From: an uncultured Clostridia bacterium
Lineage (GTDB): Bacteria; Bacillota; Clostridia; Oscillospirales; Oscillospiraceae
Direction: 5' to 3'
Length of the DNA: 8,219 nt
Assembly: GCA_947177115.1 (NCBI GenBank)
Contig: CAMWTG010000115.1
Location: 1-8,219 of the forward strand
Shown here one piece after another: positions 1 through 5,279 of this stretch. The notes under the pieces were generated by a model, which worked only from the letters and a program-made list of their open reading frames with translations, searched no databases and was not told where the DNA came from. Numbering within the stretch: position 1 is the first letter of the stretch; every line of letters begins with the position of its first letter. Both the position numbers and the translations under genes were made by a program.

Positions 1-23
1 GCGAGCAATGCTCGCCCCTACAC
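1..23. repeat. GC-rich palindromic repeat fragment at the left edge
   Basis: A perfect 6-bp stem, GCGAGC / GCTCGC with loop AAT (1-15), is followed by CCCCTACA. Read on the other strand it is TGTAGGGGCGAGC-ATT-GCTCGC. I recall dispersed intergenic palindromes of this look from GC-rich Clostridia (memory, not searched). It is cut by the window edge, so its full length is unknown. It could also be the end of a terminator of an upstream gene, although no T-run follows on the + strand. Confidence 0.5.
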
Positions 24-48
24 AGTCTGTGCTGTTTGCGGGATAGTC

Positions 49-57
49 TGGTATAGA
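49..57 (+). promoter_or_regulatory. Possible NagR/YvoA-type operator half-site
   Basis: TGGTATAGA lies about 40 bases upstream of the -35 box of nagB. It matches the conserved left half of the dre operators bound by the GntR/HutC regulator NagR (YvoA) in front of amino-sugar genes in Bacillus, as I remember them. The right half is not well conserved here, and a site upstream of the -35 is not the usual position for a repressor. The call rests on a short match plus the identity of the gene behind it. Confidence 0.3.
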
Positions 58-95
58 ATTGATTTCCGCGCCGCCGCCCGCCGCCGAATTTCCCA

Positions 96-124
96 TTGAC
101 AAACACTTTGTTTTCTTATACAAT
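96..124 (+). promoter_or_regulatory. Vegetative (sigma-A type) promoter of nagB
   Basis: A perfect -35 box TTGACA (96-101) is followed after 17 bases by TACAAT (119-124), one mismatch from the -10 consensus. Transcription would start near 131, leaving a leader of about 64 bases before the nagB start. This is the best promoter in the window. Confidence 0.85.
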
Positions 125-149
125 TTAACTGGTAAGCTTTATTCTTGAA

Positions 150-170
150 CGATGATCGGCGTGGTCATCG
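150..170 (+). promoter_or_regulatory. Leader hairpin upstream of nagB
   Basis: CGATGATC (150-157) pairs with GGTCATCG (163-170), 8 bp with one G-T wobble and a 5-base loop. It lies in the transcribed leader and ends 6 bases before the AAAGGAG ribosome site (177-184 region). It could affect mRNA stability or access to the ribosome site. No T-run follows, so it is not a terminator. It does not resemble a riboswitch or the glmS ribozyme. Confidence 0.35.
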
Positions 171-194
171 CAAATAAAAAGGAGCGTGTCTGTT

Positions 195-932
195 ATGAAG
201 ATCTATATGACCGAGGACTACCAAGCCATGAGCCGGAAAGCGGCGAATATCCTTTCCGCGCAGATCATCCTGAAGCCTAACAGTGTGCTGGGTCTGGCGA
301 CCGGGTCTACGCCGGTGGGCATGTATAAGCAGCTGGTGATCTGGTATGAAAAGGGTGATCTGGACTTTGCCGAGATCAAGACCGTCAATTTGGATGAGTA
401 TGTTGGCCTGGAGCCCACCCATGAGCAAAGTTACCGCCACTTCATGCAGGAGCACCTCTTTGACCATGTGAATATCAATCCCGCCAATACCAACGTTCCC
501 GATGGCCTGGCCGCCGACCCTAAGGCGGAGTGCGACTGGTATAACCAGGTGATCCACAGGATGGGCGGTATTGACATCCAGGTGCTGGGTATGGGCCGCA
601 ACGGCCACATTGGGTTCAACGAGCCCGGCGATGCCTTCGAGCTGGAGACCCATGTGGTGGATCTGGCGGAGAGCACCATTGAGGCCAATGCCCGGTTCTT
701 TGCCTCTCGGGACGATGTGCCCCGGCAGGCCATGTCCATGGGCATCAAGTCCATTATGATGGCCAAAAAGATCCTGCTGATGGTCAGCGGCGAGGATAAA
801 GCCGATGCCGTATATAAGGCGTTTACCGGGCCCGTGACCCCCCAGGTCCCCGCCTCCATCCTGCAGCTGCATCCCTATGTCACCCTGGTGGGCGACAAGG
901 CCGCGCTGGGCAAGCTGATGGAAGCGAAGTAA
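195..932 (+). CDS. nagB: Glucosamine-6-phosphate deaminase NagB
   Basis: Cytoplasmic enzyme that converts glucosamine-6-phosphate to fructose-6-phosphate and ammonia, the step that feeds amino sugars into glycolysis. The 245-residue protein carries the family signatures: phosphate-binding loop GLATGSTPVGMY (33-44), NLDEYVGL with the likely base Asp67, and the catalytic loop GRNGHIGFNEPG with His138 and Glu143. Asn136 replaces the Asp of the E. coli enzyme, as is usual in short Firmicute NagB proteins. The length fits that short form, which lacks the extended allosteric C-terminus of the E. coli type. ATG at 195 is chosen because the AAAGGAG site ends 10 bases before it. An in-frame GTG at 186 sits only one base after that site. 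The gene stands alone, with its own promoter and terminator. No nagA is visible. Confidence 0.96.
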   Translation: MKIYMTEDYQAMSRKAANILSAQIILKPNSVLGLATGSTPVGMYKQLVIWYEKGDLDFAEIKTVNLDEYVGLEPTHEQSYRHFMQEHLFDHVNINPANTNVPDGLAADPKAECDWYNQVIHRMGGIDIQVLGMGRNGHIGFNEPGDAFELETHVVDLAESTIEANARFFASRDDVPRQAMSMGIKSIMMAKKILLMVSGEDKADAVYKAFTGPVTPQVPASILQLHPYVTLVGDKAALGKLMEAK

Positions 933-954
933 CCGGTTTTTTGGAAAATGAGAG

Positions 955-990
955 CGTCCCGCCCGGGTCAAACCGGGCGGGGCGTTTTTT
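955..990 (+). terminator. Intrinsic terminator of nagB
   Basis: A 12-bp GC-rich stem (955-966 with 973-984, one T-G wobble) with loop GTCAAA is followed by six T's (985-990). It begins 22 bases after the nagB stop codon. It also separates nagB from the convergent gene whose TAG stop lies at 991-993, directly against the T-run. On the minus strand only a weak T-rich stretch follows the stem, so termination in that direction is less certain. Confidence 0.92.
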
Positions 991-1371
991 CTACCGTTTA
1001 GCGGCGGAGAAGGTGGCGGCCTCCCGGACCCAGGCCATTAATTCATCATCGATCTCCTCCGGGGAGGAGATCAGCAGATGGTGGGTCCAGCGGGCGGGGT
1101 AGGGCTCCGAGGCGGCATCCACCCGGGGCGAATCCAAACGGCGGTTCAGGCCCAGGGTGACGGTGATGTAGTGCTCCGGGCGCAGGGCCTTTTTCCGGAC
1201 GGGGAGGAAGGCGGCGGCGGCGAAGACTTTGGGGTTGGTGTAGGTGATCTGGGTTTTCTGGACTTTGACGGTCACATTGTCGATCTCCGCCAGGACGCGG
1301 GATTCGAAGGCCTCGTAGAGGGGCAGAGCGGCGGGGTTTCTGTTGAAGAAAAAGAGTATCTCAGAGGTCAT
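991..1371 (-). CDS. DUF5655-like cytoplasmic protein
   Basis: A 126-residue soluble protein without signal peptide or membrane segment. Its sequence (FFFNRNPAALPLYEAFE at 7-23, VKVQKTQITYTNPKVFA at 35-51, SEPYPARWTHHLLISSPEEI at 88-107) fits my memory of the small DUF5655 family, whose biochemical role is unknown. The conserved YP-RWTHH and SPEEID segments are the strongest marks. ATG at 1371 is chosen because AAGGAG (1378-1383, complement) lies 6 bases upstream. A TTG at 1389 precedes that site. The base composition is GC-rich like nagB, unlike the AT-rich gene 37 bases upstream. It may be reached by transcripts from the cassette, because no clear terminator separates them, but composition suggests it belongs to the older chromosome. 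Confidence 0.75.
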   Translation of the reverse strand: MTSEILFFFNRNPAALPLYEAFESRVLAEIDNVTVKVQKTQITYTNPKVFAAAAFLPVRKKALRPEHYITVTLGLNRRLDSPRVDAASEPYPARWTHHLLISSPEEIDDELMAWVREAATFSAAKR

Positions 1372-1408
1372 GGCAGTCTCCTTGCACAATAAGAACCTGT
1401 ATTCTTAG

Positions 1409-2161
1409 TCACTTGCTTGTGGAAATAGCCTGAATAATGTCTTCTAAAGAACGTCCAGATATAAAATCATCCACTCCCATACCAACATCACAGAGGACAT
1501 CAACCGTTCTATCGCCCCCAACAGCGATCTCCTCGCTAAATGTCTTAGTATTGTTGAGCAAATTAGACTGTAATTCTGGAATCCCGTTTTCCACTTTTAT
1601 AGAAAACGGTTCTACAGCCGCATAATAATTGCCAAAATCTTTGTCTTTTAATAAAAACAAAATATATGTGCTATCTAACTCAGGTTCAATAAACATCGGA
1701 TCATGAACAGAAAATGAGAGTGTATTTTCTTTAGTCGCAGCTTTCAGAATATTTCCCTCATCATCAACAACGGCGTTAGACTCAGTAGTGGTAATGACTT
1801 GCGAATATTTGTGGTTAACTAAAATCGTACTGCTTTCAAGGTTGCCTTTTAAGACATCATCAATCTCGAAGTGATACAACCAGCCTTCGACATAATTTTC
1901 GCTATCTTCTTCCATGATATTCTCGGGATTACGAGCCATATTCCACTTTGAGTCTAAACTAGTATATCGTCCGCTAACAATAAATTCAGCCTCTTCAGCC
2001 ATCTCGTCAAAGGTAGATACAACCGGATAATCATAAAAGATTTTCATCGCTTGTGTTTCATTTATCGGAGAATCCGTCTTAAGAAAAAACGAAAAGGCAC
2101 ATGCTCCAACAACAATAATGCCCAACACAAGGAAGAAGCCTCTAGTTCTTGCTTTCAACAC
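1409..2161 (-). CDS. Lipoprotein-like secreted protein of unknown function
   Basis: A 250-residue protein with a basic start (MLKARTRG), a hydrophobic stretch (9-27) and a possible lipobox VGAC with Cys21, so it may be lipid-anchored on the outer face. Residues 22-27 remain hydrophobic, so a simple membrane anchor is also possible. The rest is polar and acidic. EEAEFIVSGRYTSLD (57-70) and FEIDDVLKGN (98-107) resemble a widespread Firmicute family of extracellular proteins of the type 'source of a signal, converted to a binding beta-barrel by a VLKG segment'; I know no function for it. The start is GTG at 2161, with GGAGG 7 bases upstream. That ribosome site follows directly after the TAA of the metalloprotease gene, so the two are probably translationally coupled. 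The DNA is AT-rich with AGA and TTA codons, unlike the flanks. An inhibitor, chaperone or immunity partner of the protease is possible but unproven. Confidence 0.7.
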   Translation of the reverse strand: MLKARTRGFFLVLGIIVVGACAFSFFLKTDSPINETQAMKIFYDYPVVSTFDEMAEEAEFIVSGRYTSLDSKWNMARNPENIMEEDSENYVEGWLYHFEIDDVLKGNLESSTILVNHKYSQVITTTESNAVVDDEGNILKAATKENTLSFSVHDPMFIEPELDSTYILFLLKDKDFGNYYAAVEPFSIKVENGIPELQSNLLNNTKTFSEEIAVGGDRTVDVLCDVGMGVDDFISGRSLEDIIQAISTSK

Positions 2162-2173
2162 AACAATACCTCC

Positions 2174-2731
2174 TTAACCGTATACAGCTGCTACACCATT
2201 TATATCATCAGTTTGAGGGATATAAATAGTTGACCGCTCTCGATTAGTATTCATAATAGCAGTTCCAGAACTCAAATCATTAATTCCCAGTAAGTGCCCA
2301 AACTCGTGATTAGCTGTACTTCTAGCAACATTACTACGCGAAATACTAGAATTTCCTGCATTAATTTTAGCCTCAAAAGATGCAATATAAATAGCATCAG
2401 TGGTGATGTCATAGGTTAACTTGGTTCTACCGTAAAGACTTGATGAACTTTCATAAAAAGAATTCAACTCATTTACGGAATTAGAAGAACTATAGAAATC
2501 GCAAGAAGACGCACTTGCCCAATCGCTAATTGCACTTTCCCACGCGTTCCTAATAACGCTCCCAGGAGTATCTATTCTATCACCCCAGACAAATGAAGCA
2601 GACTTTGACTTCAAGTGAAACGACTCTAAAGAATAAGCTGAAACAGATAGTGTAAGCATAGGTACAACTATGCACGCCATTATTAAACCAACCAACATAC
2701 CTTGTGACATCCATAAAAGACCTTTTTTCAT
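2174..2731 (-). CDS. Small secreted matrixin-like zinc metalloprotease
   Basis: A 185-residue exported protein. A long signal peptide (1 to about 32, likely cut after SVSA) leaves a mature enzyme of about 153 residues. The zinc site is HEFGHLLGIND (142-152): His142 and His146 as ligands, Glu143 as catalytic base and Asp152 in place of the usual third His. The Met-turn is AIMN with Met160, and the C-terminal IPQTDDINGVAAVYG (171-185) is typical of matrixin domains. No cysteine-switch propeptide or C-terminal binding domain is present, so latency must be handled otherwise. ATG at 2731 has GGGAG 8 bases upstream; a TTG at 2746 overlaps that site. The gene is strongly AT-rich (hand count 17 G/C in 60 at 2341-2400), suggesting transfer. 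It probably cleaves extracellular protein; the target is unknown. Confidence 0.9.
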   Translation of the reverse strand: MKKGLLWMSQGMLVGLIMACIVVPMLTLSVSAYSLESFHLKSKSASFVWGDRIDTPGSVIRNAWESAISDWASASSCDFYSSSNSVNELNSFYESSSSLYGRTKLTYDITTDAIYIASFEAKINAGNSSISRSNVARSTANHEFGHLLGINDLSSGTAIMNTNRERSTIYIPQTDDINGVAAVYG

Positions 2732-2782
2732 AAAGCTCGCTCCCAACTTTGAAATTTTAAGGACTAAACATGTGTTTTTATT

Positions 2783-2788
2783 ATTATA
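2783..2788 (-). promoter_or_regulatory. Candidate internal promoter (-10 box) before the metalloprotease gene
   Basis: A perfect TATAAT occurs on the minus strand 52 bases before the metalloprotease start, inside the 97-base gap behind the upstream gene. No convincing -35 box lies 16-18 bases upstream; TTGAAA is far too close. It could add transcription of the last genes of the cassette, but the sequence here is AT-rich and chance is possible. Confidence 0.35.
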
Positions 2789-2828
2789 GTTTTCAATTAG
2801 CCTGCGCTTCGCTAGTATCCCATTTCAA

Positions 2829-3242
2829 TCAATATCGAAGATATCCAGAAACCTTAACTTCCCGTGAAGAATTATTCCTGACCGCAAAGATATAGGTCCC
2901 GCTCTTCGTAATTTCAATCGACTTGTCGATACTGCCGTTTGTGGCATTGACATAATGGAACACGCCGTCAGAATCAATCAGGCCGAAGTCTACACTCCCG
3001 GACGGGGAGTAGGTCGCGGTGATCTGCACCGTCTCCCCTTTGCTCAGGGACAATTCTCTGCGGTCCCCTACTATGGAGCCAGCGGATACGCTCACACTGA
3101 AGGAGCCGGAGGCACGCGTGACCAGTATATCCACCATGGACAGCTCCGGACCGGCACTATCTGCGGAAAATGCGTTTGCATTGGCTGTAAAACAACTGAC
3201 AGCGAGCATACACGCCAATACAAAAGACAGAATTTTTTTCAT
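2829..3242 (-). CDS. Small secreted beta-rich protein of unknown function
   Basis: A 137-residue protein with a clear export signal (MKKILSFVLACMLAVSCF, then ANANA; cleavage likely after one of the ANA sites near 22-24). AVSC at 14-17 is a weak lipobox, so lipidation is possible. The mature part alternates short polar strands (SGSFSVSVSAGSIVGD at 45-60, ETVQITATYSP at 70-80, SGTYIFAVRNNSS at 114-126), suggesting a beta-sandwich of the kind found as binding or accessory domains beside secreted proteases (inference from pattern only). I do not recognise a family. ATG at 3242 has AGGAGG 8 bases upstream; that site overlaps the end of the regulator gene (TAA at 3259-3261), so the two are coupled. 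GTG at 3251 lies within the purine-rich site and is less likely. Confidence 0.75.
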   Translation of the reverse strand: MKKILSFVLACMLAVSCFTANANAFSADSAGPELSMVDILVTRASGSFSVSVSAGSIVGDRRELSLSKGETVQITATYSPSGSVDFGLIDSDGVFHYVNATNGSIDKSIEITKSGTYIFAVRNNSSREVKVSGYLRY

Positions 3243-3258
3243 TCTTTTCACCTCCTCC

Positions 3259-3738
3259 TTACCAACCATGTTCGAACTCACCATCCAAAGAAAACCCTAC
3301 ATACTCCTGCTCCAACTCATCGATTGGAATCGCATCACTTCCTTCCCGGAGAGTTACCGCTATGTAGGCCGCAGCCGTCAACGCAAGAACAGCGACAACG
3401 ACAACAAGAGCGATCACCCATTTTTTCAGCCCCGCTATCTCCTTTTTGATCTCGTTGCCGAGAGGGCTTTCCTCTGCCGGGGATACCTTATTTTGCGGAG
3501 GAGGCTCTTTCGGCGCAGCTTCGCCTGGGTCCGGAAGGGGCAGCTCATCATTCAGCAGCAGGTCCACCGGCACGCCATAAAACAAGCTCAGGCTGCGCAG
3601 GCTTTCGACCGTTGGAGACGCGGTGCCAAGCTCCCATTTTGATATGGCCTGACGGGATACGTCCACCGCCTCGGCTAATTCCTGCTGGGTCAGTCCACGC
3701 TGCTTCCGCAGGCGGATCAATTTTTTGCGGCACTCCAT
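3259..3738 (-). CDS. Membrane-anchored XRE-family transcriptional regulator
   Basis: A 159-residue protein with three parts. Residues 6-61 are a helix-turn-helix of the HTH_3/Cro-CI type (LRKQRGLTQQELAEAVDVS, then RQAISKWELGTASP). A Pro/Glu-rich linker (64-94) follows. One membrane helix (about 107-128, WVIALVVVVAVLALTAAAY) leaves a short acidic tail (129-159) outside. The protein would hold its DNA-binding domain at the inner face of the membrane. ATG at 3738 has AGGAG 7 bases upstream. It is the first gene of the minus-strand cassette, its stop codon touches the ribosome site of the next gene, and it most likely controls its own operon. Composition is intermediate between the GC-rich flanks and the AT-rich genes downstream. 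Ordinary XRE repressors lack the membrane helix; release by proteolysis or direct signalling through the tail are both possible. Confidence 0.85.
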   Translation of the reverse strand: MECRKKLIRLRKQRGLTQQELAEAVDVSRQAISKWELGTASPTVESLRSLSLFYGVPVDLLLNDELPLPDPGEAAPKEPPPQNKVSPAEESPLGNEIKKEIAGLKKWVIALVVVVAVLALTAAAYIAVTLREGSDAIPIDELEQEYVGFSLDGEFEHGW

Positions 3739-3759
3739 GAGAATTCTCCTTTGCCTTTT

Positions 3760-3771
3760 GTTATAATATAA
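3760..3771 (-). promoter_or_regulatory. Candidate promoter and operator of the XRE cassette
   Basis: On the minus strand TATAAC (3760-3765) can serve as a -10 box. It lies inside the perfect inverted repeat TTATA-A-TATAA (3761-3771), a possible site for autoregulation. No good -35 box sits at the right distance: TTGATA upstream is only 13 bases away. The transcript leader would be very short, about 15 bases, because the gene starts at 3738. AT-rich palindromes arise easily by chance. Confidence 0.3.
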
Positions 3772-3843
3772 AAATCTGTATCAAAAATAAACCGCCTGCG
3801 CTTTACATATGCGCAACCGGCGATTGCAAAACGTTTTTTTGCC

Positions 3844-3878
3844 AAACAGGCGGGAAAGCAAACCTTCCCCGCCTGTTT
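3844..3878 (-). terminator. Strong hairpin behind the htrA-like gene, probable terminator
   Basis: AAACAGGCGGG (3844-3854) and CCCGCCTGTTT (3868-3878) form a perfect 11-bp stem. On the minus strand pairing can continue past one bulged base to a TTTG loop. It begins 20 bases after the protease stop codon and separates that operon from the XRE cassette. The T-run behind the stem is short (TGTTT is part of the stem, then GGC), so it may be an imperfect terminator or a 3' end-protecting structure. Confidence 0.6.
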
Positions 3879-3898
3879 CCAGCATCTCTATATTTTGC

Positions 3899-5266
3899 CT
3901 ATTCCGCCATCATAAGCATGGTGCAGTCCCTGTATTCCCCATCCCGCCAGACCTGGACGGGGACTTGATCCCCGACCCGGAGGTCCCGGCGCAAGTTCAG
4001 GAGCTGCTGGTAGCCGGTAATATCCTCGCCGCAGAAAGCGGTCAGATAGTCTCCGGGGAGGATCCCCGCCCGGTCCGCGCTGAGGCCTGGGATCACATCA
4101 TCAATGAGCAGGCCCAGACGGCCATCGGGCATGGTCTCGGGAATGCGGCTGATGGTCACGCCCAGCACCGGCTGGGGCTGGATCTTCCCGAACTCGATCA
4201 GCTCGTTGATCCAGCGGTGCGCCAGGCTGGAAGGAATGGCGAAGCCCAGACCCTCGATGGTGTCGTACTCGCTCATCATCTTAATGGTGTTCACGCCGAT
4301 CACCTGGCCGTATTGGTTGATGAGCGGACCGCCGGAGTTGCCGCTGTTCAGGGCGGCGGTGGTTTGCAGCAGCGTCATTGTCACCCCATCTACATCCACG
4401 TCCCGGTTGATGGCGGAGATGATGCCGTTGGTGAGGGTGTTGCGCAGCTCCACGCCCAAAGGGTTGCCGATGGCATAGACCGGGTCGCCTACCTGGAGGT
4501 CATCGGAGACGCCGAATTCCGCCGCAGGCAGATCCTCCGCCTCGATCTTCAGCACCGCCAGATCCGCGTCCTCATCATAGCCCACCACCCGGGCCTCATA
4601 CTCCGCGTCCACGCCGTGGATATCAGTGACCCAGACCTTGCAGCGGCTGCATCCGGCGATGACGTGGCAGTTGGTGAGGATGTAGCCGTCCTGGGAGAAG
4701 ATGATGCCGGTGCCTACGCTGCCATAGAGCTGCTGCTGGCCCAGGACCGCCACCACGGAGGGGGTCACCTTGTCGTAGACCTCCTTCAGGGTCAGGACCG
4801 GGAGGTCCCCGGCGGGGGACAGGATCAGGCGGGCATCGCCGCCGGTGGGATAGGAGGGGATGGTGATGGAGGTATCCTCCTCCGTCTGCTCAAATTCCCA
4901 GTAAAAGCTGCCCCGGGGTGGGACGCCGTCCTCGGTGCCGGGGAAGTCCCGGACGTTTCCGGGAAGGCGGAAGCCATAGCGGCCCACATACCAGATCCCC
5001 ACGCCCAGAGCCGCCAGCAGGGCGATGATAAGAAGGACGGCCAGCATGGCCGCCAGCCATTTCCATCTCCGGGAGCGCTTTTTTCCCGGGGACAGCGGCG
5101 GGCAGACTCCCGCCGCCTCCGCCGGAAAGATCATGCCGGCGGGCAGGGGGCGCTGGTAGCACAGCGTTACGGGCTCCGGCTCCGGGCCCGCCGGCTGGCG
5201 GTAGGTCAGGACGACTTCCGCCGGCTCCATAGAAAGGGGGCCGCTTTCCCTCCAAAACTCTTCCAT
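3899..5266 (-). CDS. HtrA/DegP-like membrane-anchored serine protease with PDZ domain
   Basis: Envelope quality-control protease, 455 residues. A Pro-rich N-terminal part of about 68 residues faces the cytoplasm. One membrane helix follows (about 70-94). The trypsin-like domain (about 155-350) has the triad His201 (TNCHVIAG), Asp235 (DEDADLAVLKIE) and Ser311 (LNSGNSGGPLIN). A C-terminal PDZ domain (about 366-452) carries VLGVTISRIP and AGILPGDYLTAF. Length and order match HtrA proteins of Gram-positive bacteria. Cysteines at 200, 206 and 209 lie next to the catalytic His, an unusual spot for a secreted Firmicute protein. ATG at 5266 has AGGGAG 8 bases upstream; this site overlaps the TGA of the kinase gene, so the two are translationally coupled. 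It is the third gene behind a two-component pair, consistent with stress-induced expression. It may cleave or refold misfolded exported proteins. Confidence 0.94.
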   Translation of the reverse strand: MEEFWRESGPLSMEPAEVVLTYRQPAGPEPEPVTLCYQRPLPAGMIFPAEAAGVCPPLSPGKKRSRRWKWLAAMLAVLLIIALLAALGVGIWYVGRYGFRLPGNVRDFPGTEDGVPPRGSFYWEFEQTEEDTSITIPSYPTGGDARLILSPAGDLPVLTLKEVYDKVTPSVVAVLGQQQLYGSVGTGIIFSQDGYILTNCHVIAGCSRCKVWVTDIHGVDAEYEARVVGYDEDADLAVLKIEAEDLPAAEFGVSDDLQVGDPVYAIGNPLGVELRNTLTNGIISAINRDVDVDGVTMTLLQTTAALNSGNSGGPLINQYGQVIGVNTIKMMSEYDTIEGLGFAIPSSLAHRWINELIEFGKIQPQPVLGVTISRIPETMPDGRLGLLIDDVIPGLSADRAGILPGDYLTAFCGEDITGYQQLLNLRRDLRVGDQVPVQVWRDGEYRDCTMLMMAE

Positions 5267-5279
5267 TTTGAAAACTCCC

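Noticed and set aside
21..31. Palindrome CACAG-T-CTGTG as an operator
   Set aside because: It is far upstream of the promoter and short; nothing else supports a role.
186..194. GTG start for nagB
   Set aside because: It lies one base after the ribosome site; ATG at 195 has normal spacing and NagB proteins begin MKIY-like.
125..194. Riboswitch or glmS-type ribozyme before nagB
   Set aside because: The leader is only about 64 bases and contains one simple hairpin, too small for those elements.
165..971. Minus-strand open frame across nagB
   Set aside because: nagB is certain by motifs, promoter and terminator. The antisense product has no recognisable feature.
1390..1407. Hairpin TAAGAA / TTCTTA between the lipoprotein-like and DUF5655-like genes as a terminator
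   Set aside because: Only 6 bp, mostly A-T, with no T-run; too weak to call.
2732..2746. Earlier TTG start of the metalloprotease
   Set aside because: The TTG overlaps the GGGAG ribosome site itself. ATG at 2731 begins a normal MKK signal peptide.
2800..3803. Ten-base repeat GCCTGCGCTT at 2800-2809 and 3794-3803, both upstream of cassette genes
   Set aside because: Many 10-base matches are expected by chance in 8 kb, and its distance to the nearby -10 candidates differs (11 against 28 bases).
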